Source of the DNA: Candidatus Bilophila faecipullorum
GTDB taxonomy: Bacteria > Desulfobacterota > Desulfovibrionia > Desulfovibrionales > Desulfovibrionaceae
Direction of reading: 5' to 3'
DNA length: 64,000 nt
Assembly (NCBI GenBank): GCA_944326695.1
Contig: CALVEZ010000012.1
Span: forward strand, 1-64,000
Shown here: positions 26,150 to 34,446 of the stretch, piece after piece
Numbering within the stretch: the first letter of the stretch is position 1
Layout of the letters: each line of letters starts with the position of its first letter
Translations under genes and position numbers: made by a program
The notes under the pieces: generated by a model
Databases searched by the model: none
Told to the model about the DNA's origin: nothing
Seen by the model: the letters and a program-made list of their open reading frames with translations, nothing else

Positions 26150-27292
26150 CTAGGGTGTGGCGTGCCCGGCGCTTTTCCCGCCCGTTTTCCACCACACGCC
26201 GGGCCGCGGGATCGGGTCGTCCAGAGACAACGGCTCTCCGATGCGGGGCATGAGCAGGCGGTAGCCCTTGTCCCGACTGGCCGCCTCAATGCGTCTATAG
26301 GGATCGTCCCAAGGATGATAGGCGATGGCGAATTTGCCCGCATGGGCGGGAAGCAGGGTTGCGGCGTGCAGGTCTTGCGCGGCCTGGGCCGTTTCTTCGG
26401 GCATCATGTGGATGAGCCCCCAGCGTCTGTCGTACTGGCCGCAGTCAAGCATGACGAGATCAAAGGAGCCGAAGCGCCTGCCCAGTTCCGCGAAATGGGG
26501 GCCGTAGCCGCTGTCGCCGCTGAAAAAGAGCCTACGTTGCGGGCTTTCCAGCACAAAACCGGCCCAAAGGTTTTTGTTGCGGGTCAGGGTCCGCCCGGAA
26601 TAGTGGCGGGCGGGGGTGACGTGGACGGTCAGAGCGCCGAAGGCCACGGCGTCGCCCCAGTCTCCCTCGCGGATACGTTCCTCAGCAAAGCCCCAGCGCC
26701 GCAAATGCGCGCCCACGCCGAGCCCGCAGACCACTGCGCCGATACGGGGCCGCAAGGCCGTCAGAGTGGCGTAGTCCAGATGATCCCAGTGGTCGTGCGA
26801 AATGAGCAGCACGTCGATGTCGGGGAGATCATCCGGCGCGTAGGGGGTGCTTCCAGAAAAGGCCCGCGTACTGAAGGGAACGGGCGAGGCGTAGGCGCTC
26901 AGGACCGGGTCTATCAGGATGCGGCGGCCCTGAAGCTGGAGGTAAAAGGAGGAATGCCCCAGCCAGACGAGGACGTCCTCATTTGGGTCGAGCGCCTTGA
27001 GATCGGCCCGGACTGCGGGGACCGGCGCGGGCGGCGTCAGTCCTTCAGGCCGCGAAAAGAGGAATTCCGCATAGGTGGCGATCATGTTCTTCTCCTCGGT
27101 CAAAATCGGCGTCGGGAGCTCATTACGGAATTCGCCGTCCACATAGCGGGGCGACCGCGTCAGACGCTCAAGATGCTCCCCCTGCGGCAAGGCGCCGAAA
27201 CGGGCGCTGTGCGTGAACAGCCAGACGCCCCCCGCAGCACATCCCACAATAAGCGCAATCAGCAGCATAATTTTTTTCCTCATCGCTTTCAT
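26150..27292 (-). CDS. Membrane-anchored MBL-fold metallo-hydrolase (NAPE-PLD/UlaG-like)
   Basis: A 380-residue protein with an N-terminal membrane helix (residues about 8-26), then a metallo-beta-lactamase fold. Metal motifs are visible: LGHSSFYLQLQGRRILIDPV, ISHDHWDHLDY (the HxHxDH site), TPARHYSGR, FFSGDSGYGPHF and LPAHAGKFAIAYHPW. The sequence order fits the group that includes N-acylphosphatidylethanolamine phospholipase D and UlaG. Substrate is unknown; the anchor places it on the outer face of the inner membrane. ATG 27292 follows AAAGGAAAAGGCCG. It belongs to the hydrolase cluster linked to the LysR gene. Confidence 0.82.
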   Translation of the reverse strand: MKAMRKKIMLLIALIVGCAAGGVWLFTHSARFGALPQGEHLERLTRSPRYVDGEFRNELPTPILTEEKNMIATYAEFLFSRPEGLTPPAPVPAVRADLKALDPNEDVLVWLGHSSFYLQLQGRRILIDPVLSAYASPVPFSTRAFSGSTPYAPDDLPDIDVLLISHDHWDHLDYATLTALRPRIGAVVCGLGVGAHLRRWGFAEERIREGDWGDAVAFGALTVHVTPARHYSGRTLTRNKNLWAGFVLESPQRRLFFSGDSGYGPHFAELGRRFGSFDLVMLDCGQYDRRWGLIHMMPEETAQAAQDLHAATLLPAHAGKFAIAYHPWDDPYRRIEAASRDKGYRLLMPRIGEPLSLDDPIPRPGVWWKTGGKSAGHATP

Positions 27293-27367
27293 CGGCCTTT
27301 TCCTTTCCTCTCAGAGAGGCAGCGGCGCACCCCTTCCTCTCGCCGCTTCCGTCATTCCCGGCGCGGC

Positions 27368-28393
27368 CTAGCGGAGGTTCCTGCCGAAAAAACGGCCCAG
27401 TTCGGTGAAATGAAACGTGGCTTCCGGCATCAGCGCCATATGGTATTGCGCGTGGGACAGGCCCTCGAACACAATGAGATCGGCGGGAACGCCCGCCTGC
27501 CGCAGCTTCAGATGCATCCTGACCGTGTTACTGAGAAAAAGATCGCGCGTCCCGCTGGTGAGCAGGGTCGGCGGAAAGTTGCTCACGTCGCCGTAGACCG
27601 GGGAGAGCATGGGGTCCTTCAGATCATGCCCGCCCGCATAGACCCGAGCGGCCTCGCTGAGCCAGCCGTCATAGCTGATCAGCACGTTGTCCACGCCCTC
27701 GTTGACGAAATAGGAGTCGCCCGTCTTGGTGAGGTCCGTCCACGGTGTCCCGGGCGCGATGGCCGCCGGAAGGGGCAGGCCCTCCGCCCTCGCGCGGAGC
27801 GTCAGGATGAGGGTCATGGCCCCGCCCGTGGACGTGCCGAAAACGCCGATCCTTTCGGCAGGCGTCGTCTCAAGCAGTCCGCGATACACGCTCACCGCGT
27901 CGTCGATGGCCGCCGGATACGGAAAATCGGGAGCCAGCCTGTAGTCGGCGTATACGACCCGGAACTTGCCTATCCCGGCCATCATGATTGCTTCCGCCGT
28001 CCCGGATTCCCCCTGGCCGAGGACATAGCCGCCGCCGTGCAGGTTCAAAAGGATGCGGTCCCGGTTGGCTTCCGGGAGGTCTTTGGGAGTGAAGATGAAA
28101 ACCGGCACCCCGCCGATATCTCCTTGCTCCATGTCAACGCCAAGCCGCTCGCGCAGCGCCGGGAGCTCCCTGGAGGCCGCCTCCGCCAGCGAAGCGGCCC
28201 ACGCCTTCCATTCCGCAGCGGTTGTGGGATGGGTGTTCCACTGGGCAAAGGGCCCGGCGGCGATGAGGTGCGCGAGTTCCGGGCTCACCGTTTCCGGAAC
28301 GGGCAACGCGCGCGGGGCCTCCTGCGCCCCGAGCGGGAAAACGGCGGCGCAGGCCACAAACACGGCCAGCAGGACAACCTTGATGCCTTTCAT
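27368..28393 (-). CDS. Secreted alpha/beta hydrolase of the hormone-sensitive-lipase type
   Basis: A 341-residue esterase with a signal peptide (KGIKVVLLAVFVACAAVFPLGAQEA; cleavage after LGA likely). The oxyanion motif is LNLHGGGYVLG and the nucleophile elbow is GTSTGGA, a variant of the family GDSAGG in which Ser is retained. YADYRLAPDFPYPAAIDDAV is another family hallmark, and LSHAQYHM holds the catalytic His. The substrate is likely a small acyl ester. ATG 28393 follows AAGGAGCCATCCC. It lies between the MFS exporter and the MBL hydrolase of the cluster. Confidence 0.85.
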   Translation of the reverse strand: MKGIKVVLLAVFVACAAVFPLGAQEAPRALPVPETVSPELAHLIAAGPFAQWNTHPTTAAEWKAWAASLAEAASRELPALRERLGVDMEQGDIGGVPVFIFTPKDLPEANRDRILLNLHGGGYVLGQGESGTAEAIMMAGIGKFRVVYADYRLAPDFPYPAAIDDAVSVYRGLLETTPAERIGVFGTSTGGAMTLILTLRARAEGLPLPAAIAPGTPWTDLTKTGDSYFVNEGVDNVLISYDGWLSEAARVYAGGHDLKDPMLSPVYGDVSNFPPTLLTSGTRDLFLSNTVRMHLKLRQAGVPADLIVFEGLSHAQYHMALMPEATFHFTELGRFFGRNLR

Positions 28394-28438
28394 GGGATGG
28401 CTCCTTGTTCTCATAACGAAAGACGTCCGACGCAAGGG

Positions 28439-29626
28439 CTAGGCCAGCCGGCCCGTGGCCCGCGCGTAGAGGGAAAAACTGGCTCGTGCCAGAATGAAAG
28501 CCACTATAAGGAAAAGCGCGGCTATGGCAAAGTTGCCCGTGATGCCCACATGGTCGAAGGTGACGCCGCCCACGGCCGCTACCAGCCCCATGGAAAACTG
28601 GGTGACGGCCACGGAGAGACCGCCCGCCACCTCCGCCTTGTCCGCGAGGGTGCGCGCGATCCACGCGGACCAGCCCACCGGGATGAAGCCGAAGAGAAAA
28701 CCCCAGATCAGGGCAAGAGCAAGGTTCAGCCGGACGCCTCCGCCGATGAGAAAAAGGATCGCCACCGCGACGAAGGCCAGAAAGACGGCGGGCAGCGTCC
28801 GCCGGAACCAGCGGTTGAGGACGAAGCCCGCGGCAAAGGTGCCGAGGCAGTTGGCGACGCCGAAGGCCAGCAGGACCGCACTGAGGGTATCGGGCCGCAG
28901 CGCCAGATCGTGTTCCAGAAAAGGCCGCAGATAGGTGAAGAAAACATGGTAGCCGCCGTAGCTGCAAATGATGCCGCCCATGCCCGCCAGCACCCAGTTT
29001 TCCCGCAAGAGGGCGAACATGTTTTGAAAGCCGTTGCCGGGGCGGGCGGGCAGCGAAGGCATGGCCGCATACTGCCACACGAACATGATCCCGCCCAGAG
29101 CCGACGTAGCGAGAAAGACGTTTCTCCAGCCGAGAAGGTGCCCCAGATAGCTCGCGAGGGGCAGGGAAAGGATGGTCGCCACAGATACCCCGGCATAGAC
29201 GATGCTCAGGGCGCGCGGCAAATCGCGCGGCGGCACGAGCTGCAAGGTCACCGCCGGGGCCAGCGACCAGAACCCGCCCACGCAGATGCCCAGAAGGGCG
29301 CGTCCCGCCAAGAGGACACCGTAGCTGGATGCAAAGGCGACGAGCAGGTTCGAGACGACCAGCAAAAGGGAAAAGGCCAGCAAAATGCGCCTTCTGTCTA
29401 TGCCTTGCGAAAGGGGCGAAAGGAGCAGGCTCGCAAGGACGGAGAACACCCCGACGGCCGTCACCGTCTGCCCCGCCATGCCTTCGGTGATGGAAAGATC
29501 GTGCGCGATGGGGGTCAGCAGGCTGACGGGGATGAATTCCGCCGCAATAAGGCTGGTCACGCCCATGAAGAGGGAGAAGACCGCCGACCAGTGCGCCTTG
29601 GACTGCAAAGAGATAGGAGATGCCAT
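28439..29626 (-). CDS. MFS efflux transporter of the AraJ/NepI type
   Basis: A 395-residue membrane protein with twelve helices. It carries the MFS loop SPLSQGIDRRRIL and the motif GRALLGICVGGFWSLAPAV typical of the DHA1 sugar-efflux/purine-efflux group. Direction is probably export; substrate unknown. The ATG at 29626 is chosen after GGCGGGGAAC and because it begins just before the first helix; an in-frame ATG 48 bases upstream is possible. It is the second gene of the leftward cluster and may remove or supply the compound handled by the neighbouring hydrolases. Confidence 0.83.
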   Translation of the reverse strand: MASPISLQSKAHWSAVFSLFMGVTSLIAAEFIPVSLLTPIAHDLSITEGMAGQTVTAVGVFSVLASLLLSPLSQGIDRRRILLAFSLLLVVSNLLVAFASSYGVLLAGRALLGICVGGFWSLAPAVTLQLVPPRDLPRALSIVYAGVSVATILSLPLASYLGHLLGWRNVFLATSALGGIMFVWQYAAMPSLPARPGNGFQNMFALLRENWVLAGMGGIICSYGGYHVFFTYLRPFLEHDLALRPDTLSAVLLAFGVANCLGTFAAGFVLNRWFRRTLPAVFLAFVAVAILFLIGGGVRLNLALALIWGFLFGFIPVGWSAWIARTLADKAEVAGGLSVAVTQFSMGLVAAVGGVTFDHVGITGNFAIAALFLIVAFILARASFSLYARATGRLA

Positions 29627-29696
29627 GTTCCCCGCCTGTGGAGGGTTCGGGTTGGGCCGCCGCCCCATCAACACTGAGGCGGCGGCGCAAGATGCC

Positions 29697-30743
29697 TTAC
29701 TTCAGGTTGTCCTTGAAGAACGCCGTCAGCCGGGCAAAGGGAATGAGGTTCACGCGATCATAAAGGTCCACATGGCCCGCGCCGGGGACGATAAGCAGTT
29801 CCTTGGGTTCCGCCGCCCGCCTGTAGGCGTCCTCACTGAACTCGATGGAGTGGGCGTTTTCGCCCGCGATGAACAACAAAGGACGGGGAGCGATGGTTTC
29901 GATGTCGTTAAAGGGATAGAAGTTCATGAACTTGATGTTGCTCGTCAGCGTGGGGTGCGTGGTGGTCAGCGGCGACGCGCCCTCGGGGGTGAATTCACCG
30001 CGCGGGGTACGGTAAAACTCGTAGAATTCCCGTTCGATGGGCGTGGACGTTTCCGTGAGCTCATGCACGGTGCCGCTCGTGTACTTCGGCTCGCCGCCCT
30101 CGAATTCCGCGTAACGCTGTTCGGCGGCTTCCCGGATGGCGGCCTTCCTCTGGTCCAACGACACGCCATGCCGCAGGCCGTTGCGGTTGGCCGCGCCCAT
30201 GTCGTACATGCTCACCGTGGCGATGGCCTTGAGGCGCGGGTCGATTTTGGCGGCGCTGATGGCGAAGCTCCCGCTCCCGCAGATGCCGATGACCCCGATG
30301 CGCTCGCGATCCACGAAAGGCCGGGTGCCGAGATAATCCACGGCGGCGCTGAAGGTTTCGGCGTAGAGGTCCGGGGAAACCGTATTGCGGGGTTCACCCC
30401 CGCTGCCGCCCCAGAACGCCAGATCGACGGACAGGGTGACGAAGCCCTGTTCCGCCATCTTGATGGCGTAGAGGTTCGCGCTCTGCTCCTTCACCGCGCC
30501 CATAGGATGCCCCACGATGATCGCGGCGTGTCTGCCCTTCGCGTCCATGCCCTTCGGCAGGAAGAGGTTCCCGGCGATGTCCATGTGGTACTGGTTCTTG
30601 AACGTCACCTTGCGCACGTCCACCTTGTCGCTCTGATAGAAGTTGCTCGCGTCGGCGGGCCTTTCCTGAGCCAGAGCCGGAACGGTGACGGCCATCACGC
30701 CGATGACCGCGGCCACCATGCCGAACAGTTGCAGCATACTCAT
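29697..30743 (-). CDS. Exported alpha/beta hydrolase (dienelactone-hydrolase-like)
   Basis: A 348-residue protein with a signal peptide (residues 1-25, ending VPALAQE). The hydrolase core reads IVGHPMGAVKEQ, then VIGICGSGSFAIS for the nucleophile elbow, with Ser in GSGS and the G-x-C/S-x-G spacing of this group. PRPLLFIAGENAHS and VPGAGHVDLYD supply the acid and His regions. Homologues are annotated as dienelactone-hydrolase-like or peptidase-like; the substrate is unknown. ATG 30743 follows CAAAGGAGACGAACA. It is the first large gene of the leftward cluster, 59 bases after the small 76-residue protein. Confidence 0.82.
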   Translation of the reverse strand: MSMLQLFGMVAAVIGVMAVTVPALAQERPADASNFYQSDKVDVRKVTFKNQYHMDIAGNLFLPKGMDAKGRHAAIIVGHPMGAVKEQSANLYAIKMAEQGFVTLSVDLAFWGGSGGEPRNTVSPDLYAETFSAAVDYLGTRPFVDRERIGVIGICGSGSFAISAAKIDPRLKAIATVSMYDMGAANRNGLRHGVSLDQRKAAIREAAEQRYAEFEGGEPKYTSGTVHELTETSTPIEREFYEFYRTPRGEFTPEGASPLTTTHPTLTSNIKFMNFYPFNDIETIAPRPLLFIAGENAHSIEFSEDAYRRAAEPKELLIVPGAGHVDLYDRVNLIPFARLTAFFKDNLK

Positions 30744-30802
30744 TGTTCGTCTCCTTTGATGTTTCAGTGTTCCTGTCACGGCAGCGGTACCGCCGCCCTG
30801 CC

Positions 30803-31033
30803 TCATCCTCTCCTTTTCAATCGGAAAAGGAGGTCATCAAGGCAATCGAGCCTGTTTTGCTCCTCATGGACGCGGGCGAGGAGCCTTTTCCTATGCCCCG
30901 ACAGAATACGCATCTGCTCGGGCGTGTTCCCCGCGCCGTAGCTTTCCATGAATCGCTCAATAACCGTCGGTGGGCATCCGGCGTCCCGAAGGTTCCGGAC
31001 AAGCGCCCCTTCCTGAGTGTGGTCTCCGTGCAT
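30803..31033 (-). CDS. Small conserved protein of unknown function
   Basis: A 76-residue, strongly helical, charged protein. It contains GCPPTVIERFMESY, GNTPEQMRILSGHRKRLLARVH and CLDDLLFRLKRR. I recognise the pattern from small hypothetical proteins that sit beside LysR-regulated genes, but know no function. The ATG at 31033 is preferred, with GGGAG ten bases upstream; a TTG at 31084 would add seventeen residues. It is the first gene leftward from the control region shared with the divergent LysR regulator. Confidence 0.6.
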   Translation of the reverse strand: MHGDHTQEGALVRNLRDAGCPPTVIERFMESYGAGNTPEQMRILSGHRKRLLARVHEEQNRLDCLDDLLFRLKRRG

Positions 31034-31105
31034 GGCCGCTTTCTCCCGTGCCCTTTGTATAGGAACGATCCCATACGATAGCAAATACTTATATTGAATA
31101 CTTTA

Positions 31106-31124
31106 CCATGCTTTACAAGCATGG
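31106..31124. promoter_or_regulatory. Palindromic operator in the LysR control region
   Basis: CCATGCTTTACAAGCATGG is a perfect 8-bp inverted repeat with a 3-base centre. The inner part fits the T-N11-A LysR box. It lies between the divergent small-protein gene and lysR. On the minus strand it overlaps a candidate -35 (TTGTAA), with TATAAG about 19 bases on. Confidence 0.65.
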
Positions 31125-31249
31125 AACGACACGCTAGGCTCCAAGGGCGCGTCTGTGGGCACCTCGCCCTCCCCAGCGCGGGGAAGCCTTACGGCCACCC
31201 GGCGGCAAAGAGGCAGAGCCTGCCGCGACGCACTCAAAGGAGGCGGTGT

Positions 31250-32161
31250 ATGGAATTAAGAGTCCTGCGTTACTTTCTGGCGGTGGCCCGGGAGGAAACC
31301 ATATCCGGGGCGGCGGAGGCCCTGCACGTCACCCAGCCCACCCTTTCGCGCCAGATGATGGAGCTTGAGGAAGAAGTGGGGAAAACGCTGTTCCTGCGCG
31401 GAAAAAGAAAAATCACGCTCACCGAGGAAGGGATGTTTCTCCGCAAGCGGGCGCAGGAAATCGTCTCGCTGGTGGAGAAGACGGAGGCCGAATTCAACGC
31501 GGCGGAGTCGCCCGTCAGCGGGGACGTGTATATCGGCGGCGGGGAAACCGAGGCCATGCGGTTCATCGCTCGCGCGGCGCATGGGCTTCAGGCTGTGCAT
31601 CCGCACATAGCCTATCATCTTTTCAGCGGGAACGCGGCAGACGTAAGGGAGCGGCTGGACCGGGGGCTGGTGGATTTCGGAGTCTTCATCGGGCAGACGG
31701 ACCTGTCAAAATACGATTTCATCCGTTTGCCCGTGACGGATACGTGGGGCGTCCTGATGCGCAAGGACAGTCCCCTTGCCGCACGCGCCGCGATACGGCC
31801 CGAGGACCTCATCGGCCTGCCCGTCCTCCACTCCACTCAGGCGCTCAGGGAAAACGAGCTTGCAGGCTGGATGCGGGGCCTCTACGACAAGCTGCACATC
31901 GTTTCGACGTACAACCTGATTTACAATGCCTCCCTCATGGTTGAGGAAGGGCTGGGATACGCTCTGGCCCTCAGCGGGCTCATCCGTACCTCCGGGGACA
32001 GCCCCCTCTGCTTCAGGCCCCTTGACCCTCCGGTGACGGTGGGAATCCACATGGTCTGGAAAAAATACCAGATTTTCTCCAAGGCCGCGGAAACGTTTCT
32101 GGAACACATGCAAAGGGAAATCACGGGAGCAGCCGAAGAAAACGCCAACCCGCGCTCCTGA
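31250..32161 (+). CDS. LysR-family transcriptional regulator
   Basis: A 303-residue LysR-type regulator. The N-terminal helix-turn-helix reads ELRVLRYFLAVAREETISGA and ALHVTQPTLSRQMMELEEEV, then the linker helix KRKITLTEEGMFLRKRAQEI. The C-terminal ligand-binding domain is of the substrate-binding-protein type. Its effector is unknown. ATG 31250 is set by AAAGGAGGCGGTGT. Divergence from the hydrolase/flavodoxin/MFS cluster, with a palindromic T-N11-A site between them, suggests it controls that cluster and itself. Confidence 0.9.
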   Translation: MELRVLRYFLAVAREETISGAAEALHVTQPTLSRQMMELEEEVGKTLFLRGKRKITLTEEGMFLRKRAQEIVSLVEKTEAEFNAAESPVSGDVYIGGGETEAMRFIARAAHGLQAVHPHIAYHLFSGNAADVRERLDRGLVDFGVFIGQTDLSKYDFIRLPVTDTWGVLMRKDSPLAARAAIRPEDLIGLPVLHSTQALRENELAGWMRGLYDKLHIVSTYNLIYNASLMVEEGLGYALALSGLIRTSGDSPLCFRPLDPPVTVGIHMVWKKYQIFSKAAETFLEHMQREITGAAEENANPRS

Positions 32162-32281
32162 TCCCGCTACGCCGTCCCCTCACCGGCAGGTCTTCGGCTT
32201 TCCCTCGAAACAACAGCATCCCCCTGCTGCGGGGGATTCGATGTAACCCTTCCATAAAAAAGAAAACCGGAAAGGCCGCTA

Positions 32282-32367
32282 AAGAAGAAGAAGAAGAAGA
32301 AGAAGAAGAAGAAGAAGAAGATGATGATGATGATGATGAGGATGATGATGATGAGGAGGAGGAGGAA
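32282..32367 (+). repeat. Trinucleotide repeat tract (AAG)13 with ATG/GAT and GAG runs
   Basis: Thirteen AAG units (32282-32320), six ATG units (32321-32338), then GAT x4, GAG x4 and a GAA, almost entirely purine apart from the T of ATG/GAT. It lies between the convergent ends of lysR and pstA. Read on the minus strand it would encode poly-Phe and poly-Ile, which is an artefact of the repeat. Confidence 0.95.
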
Positions 32368-32429
32368 ACCTTCTTCCCAAGGCCGGGAGACGTGCCCTGC
32401 CCGGTGAAAAACGTTCCCTCCGCGCCTCT

Positions 32430-33305
32430 CTAGGGCCTGCGCTGCATCCGGTCGCGAATGATGATGGCCAGCAAATTCATACCGAGCACCAGAACCAGCA
32501 GGATAAGGGCGGTGCCGTATTGCAGGGGCCGGGTCTTCTCGATCTCGGTCCCGGCGGTGGCGAGCACGTACATGTGATATGGCAGGGCCATGACCGCGCT
32601 GAAGACGGAATCCGGCATCTTCGGCGTGTAGAAGACGGCGGCGGTAAACATGATCGCGGCCGTTTCCCCGGCGGCGCGGGCAAGGCCGAGAATGGCCCCG
32701 GTCAGCATCCCCGGCACGGCGGCGGGCAGAACCACGCGGCCTATGGTCTGGCTGCGCGTCGCCCCGAGCGCGAGGGAGGCTTCCCGCCACGCGTCGGGCA
32801 CCTGCCGCAGCGCCTCTTCCGTAGTGTTGATGATCACGGGCAGCGTCAGGACGGCGAGGGTCAGGACGCCCGCCAGCAGGCTCACGCCCATGCCGAGAAA
32901 AGTCACGAAAAAGGCCAGCCCGAAAAGCCCGAATACCACCGAAGGCACCCCGGCCAGATTGCTGATGCCCAGACGCAGGTAGCGCGTATACTTGCCGCGC
33001 CCGCCGTACTCGTGCAGATAGACCGCCGAGGCCACGCCCAGCGGAAAGGCCAGCAGCATGGCCCCGAACGCCAGCAGGAAGGTGCCGACGATGCAGGGCC
33101 ACACCCCTCCCTCGGTCATCATGCGGCGGGGGACTTCCGTCAGAAAGCCCCAGCTTATGGAAGGGCTGCCGTTCCAGATGAGGAAAAGGCAAACGCCCAC
33201 CAGAGCCAGAATGTTGATCCCCGCCGCCGCGCGCAGGAGCCCGAACATGAGGGTCTGCCGCCGCTGCCGGGGCGCGTTGTCGCTGCGAAAGGCAATCGTG
33301 GTCAT
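32430..33305 (-). CDS. pstA: Phosphate ABC transporter permease PstA
   Basis: A 291-residue inner-membrane permease with six helices. The conserved cytoplasmic loop EEALRQVPDAWREASLALGATRSQTI is the EAA motif that contacts PstB. LPAAVPGMLTGAILGLARAAGETA follows, as in all PstA proteins. It pairs with PstC to form the channel for phosphate delivered by PstS. ATG 33305 follows AGGAAGCCGCC, nine bases after the pstC stop. It ends the leftward pstS-pstC-pstA operon. The ATPase pstB is not here but on the rightward side of the locus. Confidence 0.95.
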   Translation of the reverse strand: MTTIAFRSDNAPRQRRQTLMFGLLRAAAGINILALVGVCLFLIWNGSPSISWGFLTEVPRRMMTEGGVWPCIVGTFLLAFGAMLLAFPLGVASAVYLHEYGGRGKYTRYLRLGISNLAGVPSVVFGLFGLAFFVTFLGMGVSLLAGVLTLAVLTLPVIINTTEEALRQVPDAWREASLALGATRSQTIGRVVLPAAVPGMLTGAILGLARAAGETAAIMFTAAVFYTPKMPDSVFSAVMALPYHMYVLATAGTEIEKTRPLQYGTALILLVLVLGMNLLAIIIRDRMQRRP

Positions 33306-33314
33306 GGCGGCTTC

Positions 33315-34202
33315 CTAAAGGCCCGAAGAGCCGGTCTGCTTGTGCTTCTCCGCGATGCGGAAGGCAAGCACGTTGAAGAGGAGCGTGAACAGGAACAGCA
33401 TGATGCCCGTGGCGAAAAGCGCGAAGTAGTGATCGCCCCGGAAAGGCGCTTCCGCCATTTCCGCCGCGATGGAGGCGGGCATGGGCCGCACGGGATCGAA
33501 AAGCGAGAGCGGGACGATGGCCGCGCCGCCCGCGACCATGAGCACGACCATGGTTTCCCCGATGGCCCGCGACATGCCGAGCATGACCGCCGTGCCGATG
33601 CCGGACAGGGCTGAGGGGATGACCACCCGCACGAGCGTCTCCCAGCGCGTCGCCCCGAGCGCCAGCGACGCCTCACGCAGGGTGCGCGGCACGGCGAAGA
33701 GCGCATCCTCGGCCACCGAGCAGATGGTGGGCACGCTCATGAAGGCCAGCATGAGCCCGGCGTTGAAGAGGTTCAGGCCCGTATCCGCCCCCAGCCAGTC
33801 CTGAAGGAAGGGGGCGACGATGACCATCCCGAAAAAGCCGATGACTACGGAAGGCAGGGCCGCCAGAAGCTCGATGAAAGGCTTGACGAGGCGGCGCGTG
33901 CGGCTGGCCGCGATCTCCGTGAGGTAGGCGGCGGTCATGATCCCGAGCGGCACAGCGATGGCCGAAGCCAGCGCCGTTACCGCGAACGAGCCGGCTATCA
34001 GAGAGAAAATGCCAAATTCCGGCGGATCAGAGGTGGGGTACCACAGCCTGCCCGTCAGAAAATCCCACAAGGGATAGTCCGCGAACAGCGGCAGCCCTTC
34101 CATAAACAGAAAGAGCATGATGCAGGCAAGGGAGAGGAGCGAAACGCACGCCACGCCCGTAAGCGTCCAGCGTATCGCCCTTTCCTTCAAATCTCTGGAC
34201 AT
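33315..34202 (-). CDS. pstC: Phosphate ABC transporter permease PstC
   Basis: A 295-residue permease with six helices. The EAA loop is EDALFAVPRTLREASLALGA, followed by IPSALSGIGTAVMLGMSRAIGETM, as in PstC. The ATG at 34202 (MSRDLKERAIRW) follows AGGGAGTCCCC and matches the start position I know for relatives. An in-frame ATG at 34310 also has a good ribosome-binding site and would add 36 polar residues, so the start is not settled. The gene lies between pstS and pstA in one leftward transcript. Confidence 0.93.
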   Translation of the reverse strand: MSRDLKERAIRWTLTGVACVSLLSLACIMLFLFMEGLPLFADYPLWDFLTGRLWYPTSDPPEFGIFSLIAGSFAVTALASAIAVPLGIMTAAYLTEIAASRTRRLVKPFIELLAALPSVVIGFFGMVIVAPFLQDWLGADTGLNLFNAGLMLAFMSVPTICSVAEDALFAVPRTLREASLALGATRWETLVRVVIPSALSGIGTAVMLGMSRAIGETMVVLMVAGGAAIVPLSLFDPVRPMPASIAAEMAEAPFRGDHYFALFATGIMLFLFTLLFNVLAFRIAEKHKQTGSSGL

Positions 34203-34446
34203 GGGGACTCCCTTTCGTGTCCGTACGGCCCGCGCGCCCTCTTCGGGCAGGCCCCGCAAGGCTGTTCCCGTAGGCACGGCGTCTATTATCATTTCCGTCT
34301 GCTGGTTCATTCCCTTCTCCGGCCCGCTTTTCCGGGCATTTTCTGGACAAGCCCCGGGCCGGGGACAAGGCTTCCCGCGCGCTTTCAAAACGCACGGGAC
34401 GCCCCGCTCCGGAAAAAAGGGAGGGGCCGCCCTCCCCTCTCCCGGC

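Noticed and set aside
26129..29677. A 1182-residue open frame on the plus strand opposite the MBL, esterase and MFS genes
   Set aside because: It is the antisense of three well-supported genes with clear motifs; its composition (Arg, Gly, His-rich) is typical of GC-rich antisense frames.
32281..32370. CRISPR-like repetition
   Set aside because: It is uninterrupted microsatellite sequence without spacers; no direct-repeat/spacer pattern occurs anywhere in the window.
32167..33192. Minus-strand frame with poly-Ile/poly-Phe end
   Set aside because: The run is the trinucleotide repeat read in the wrong frame; pstA occupies another frame of the same strand.
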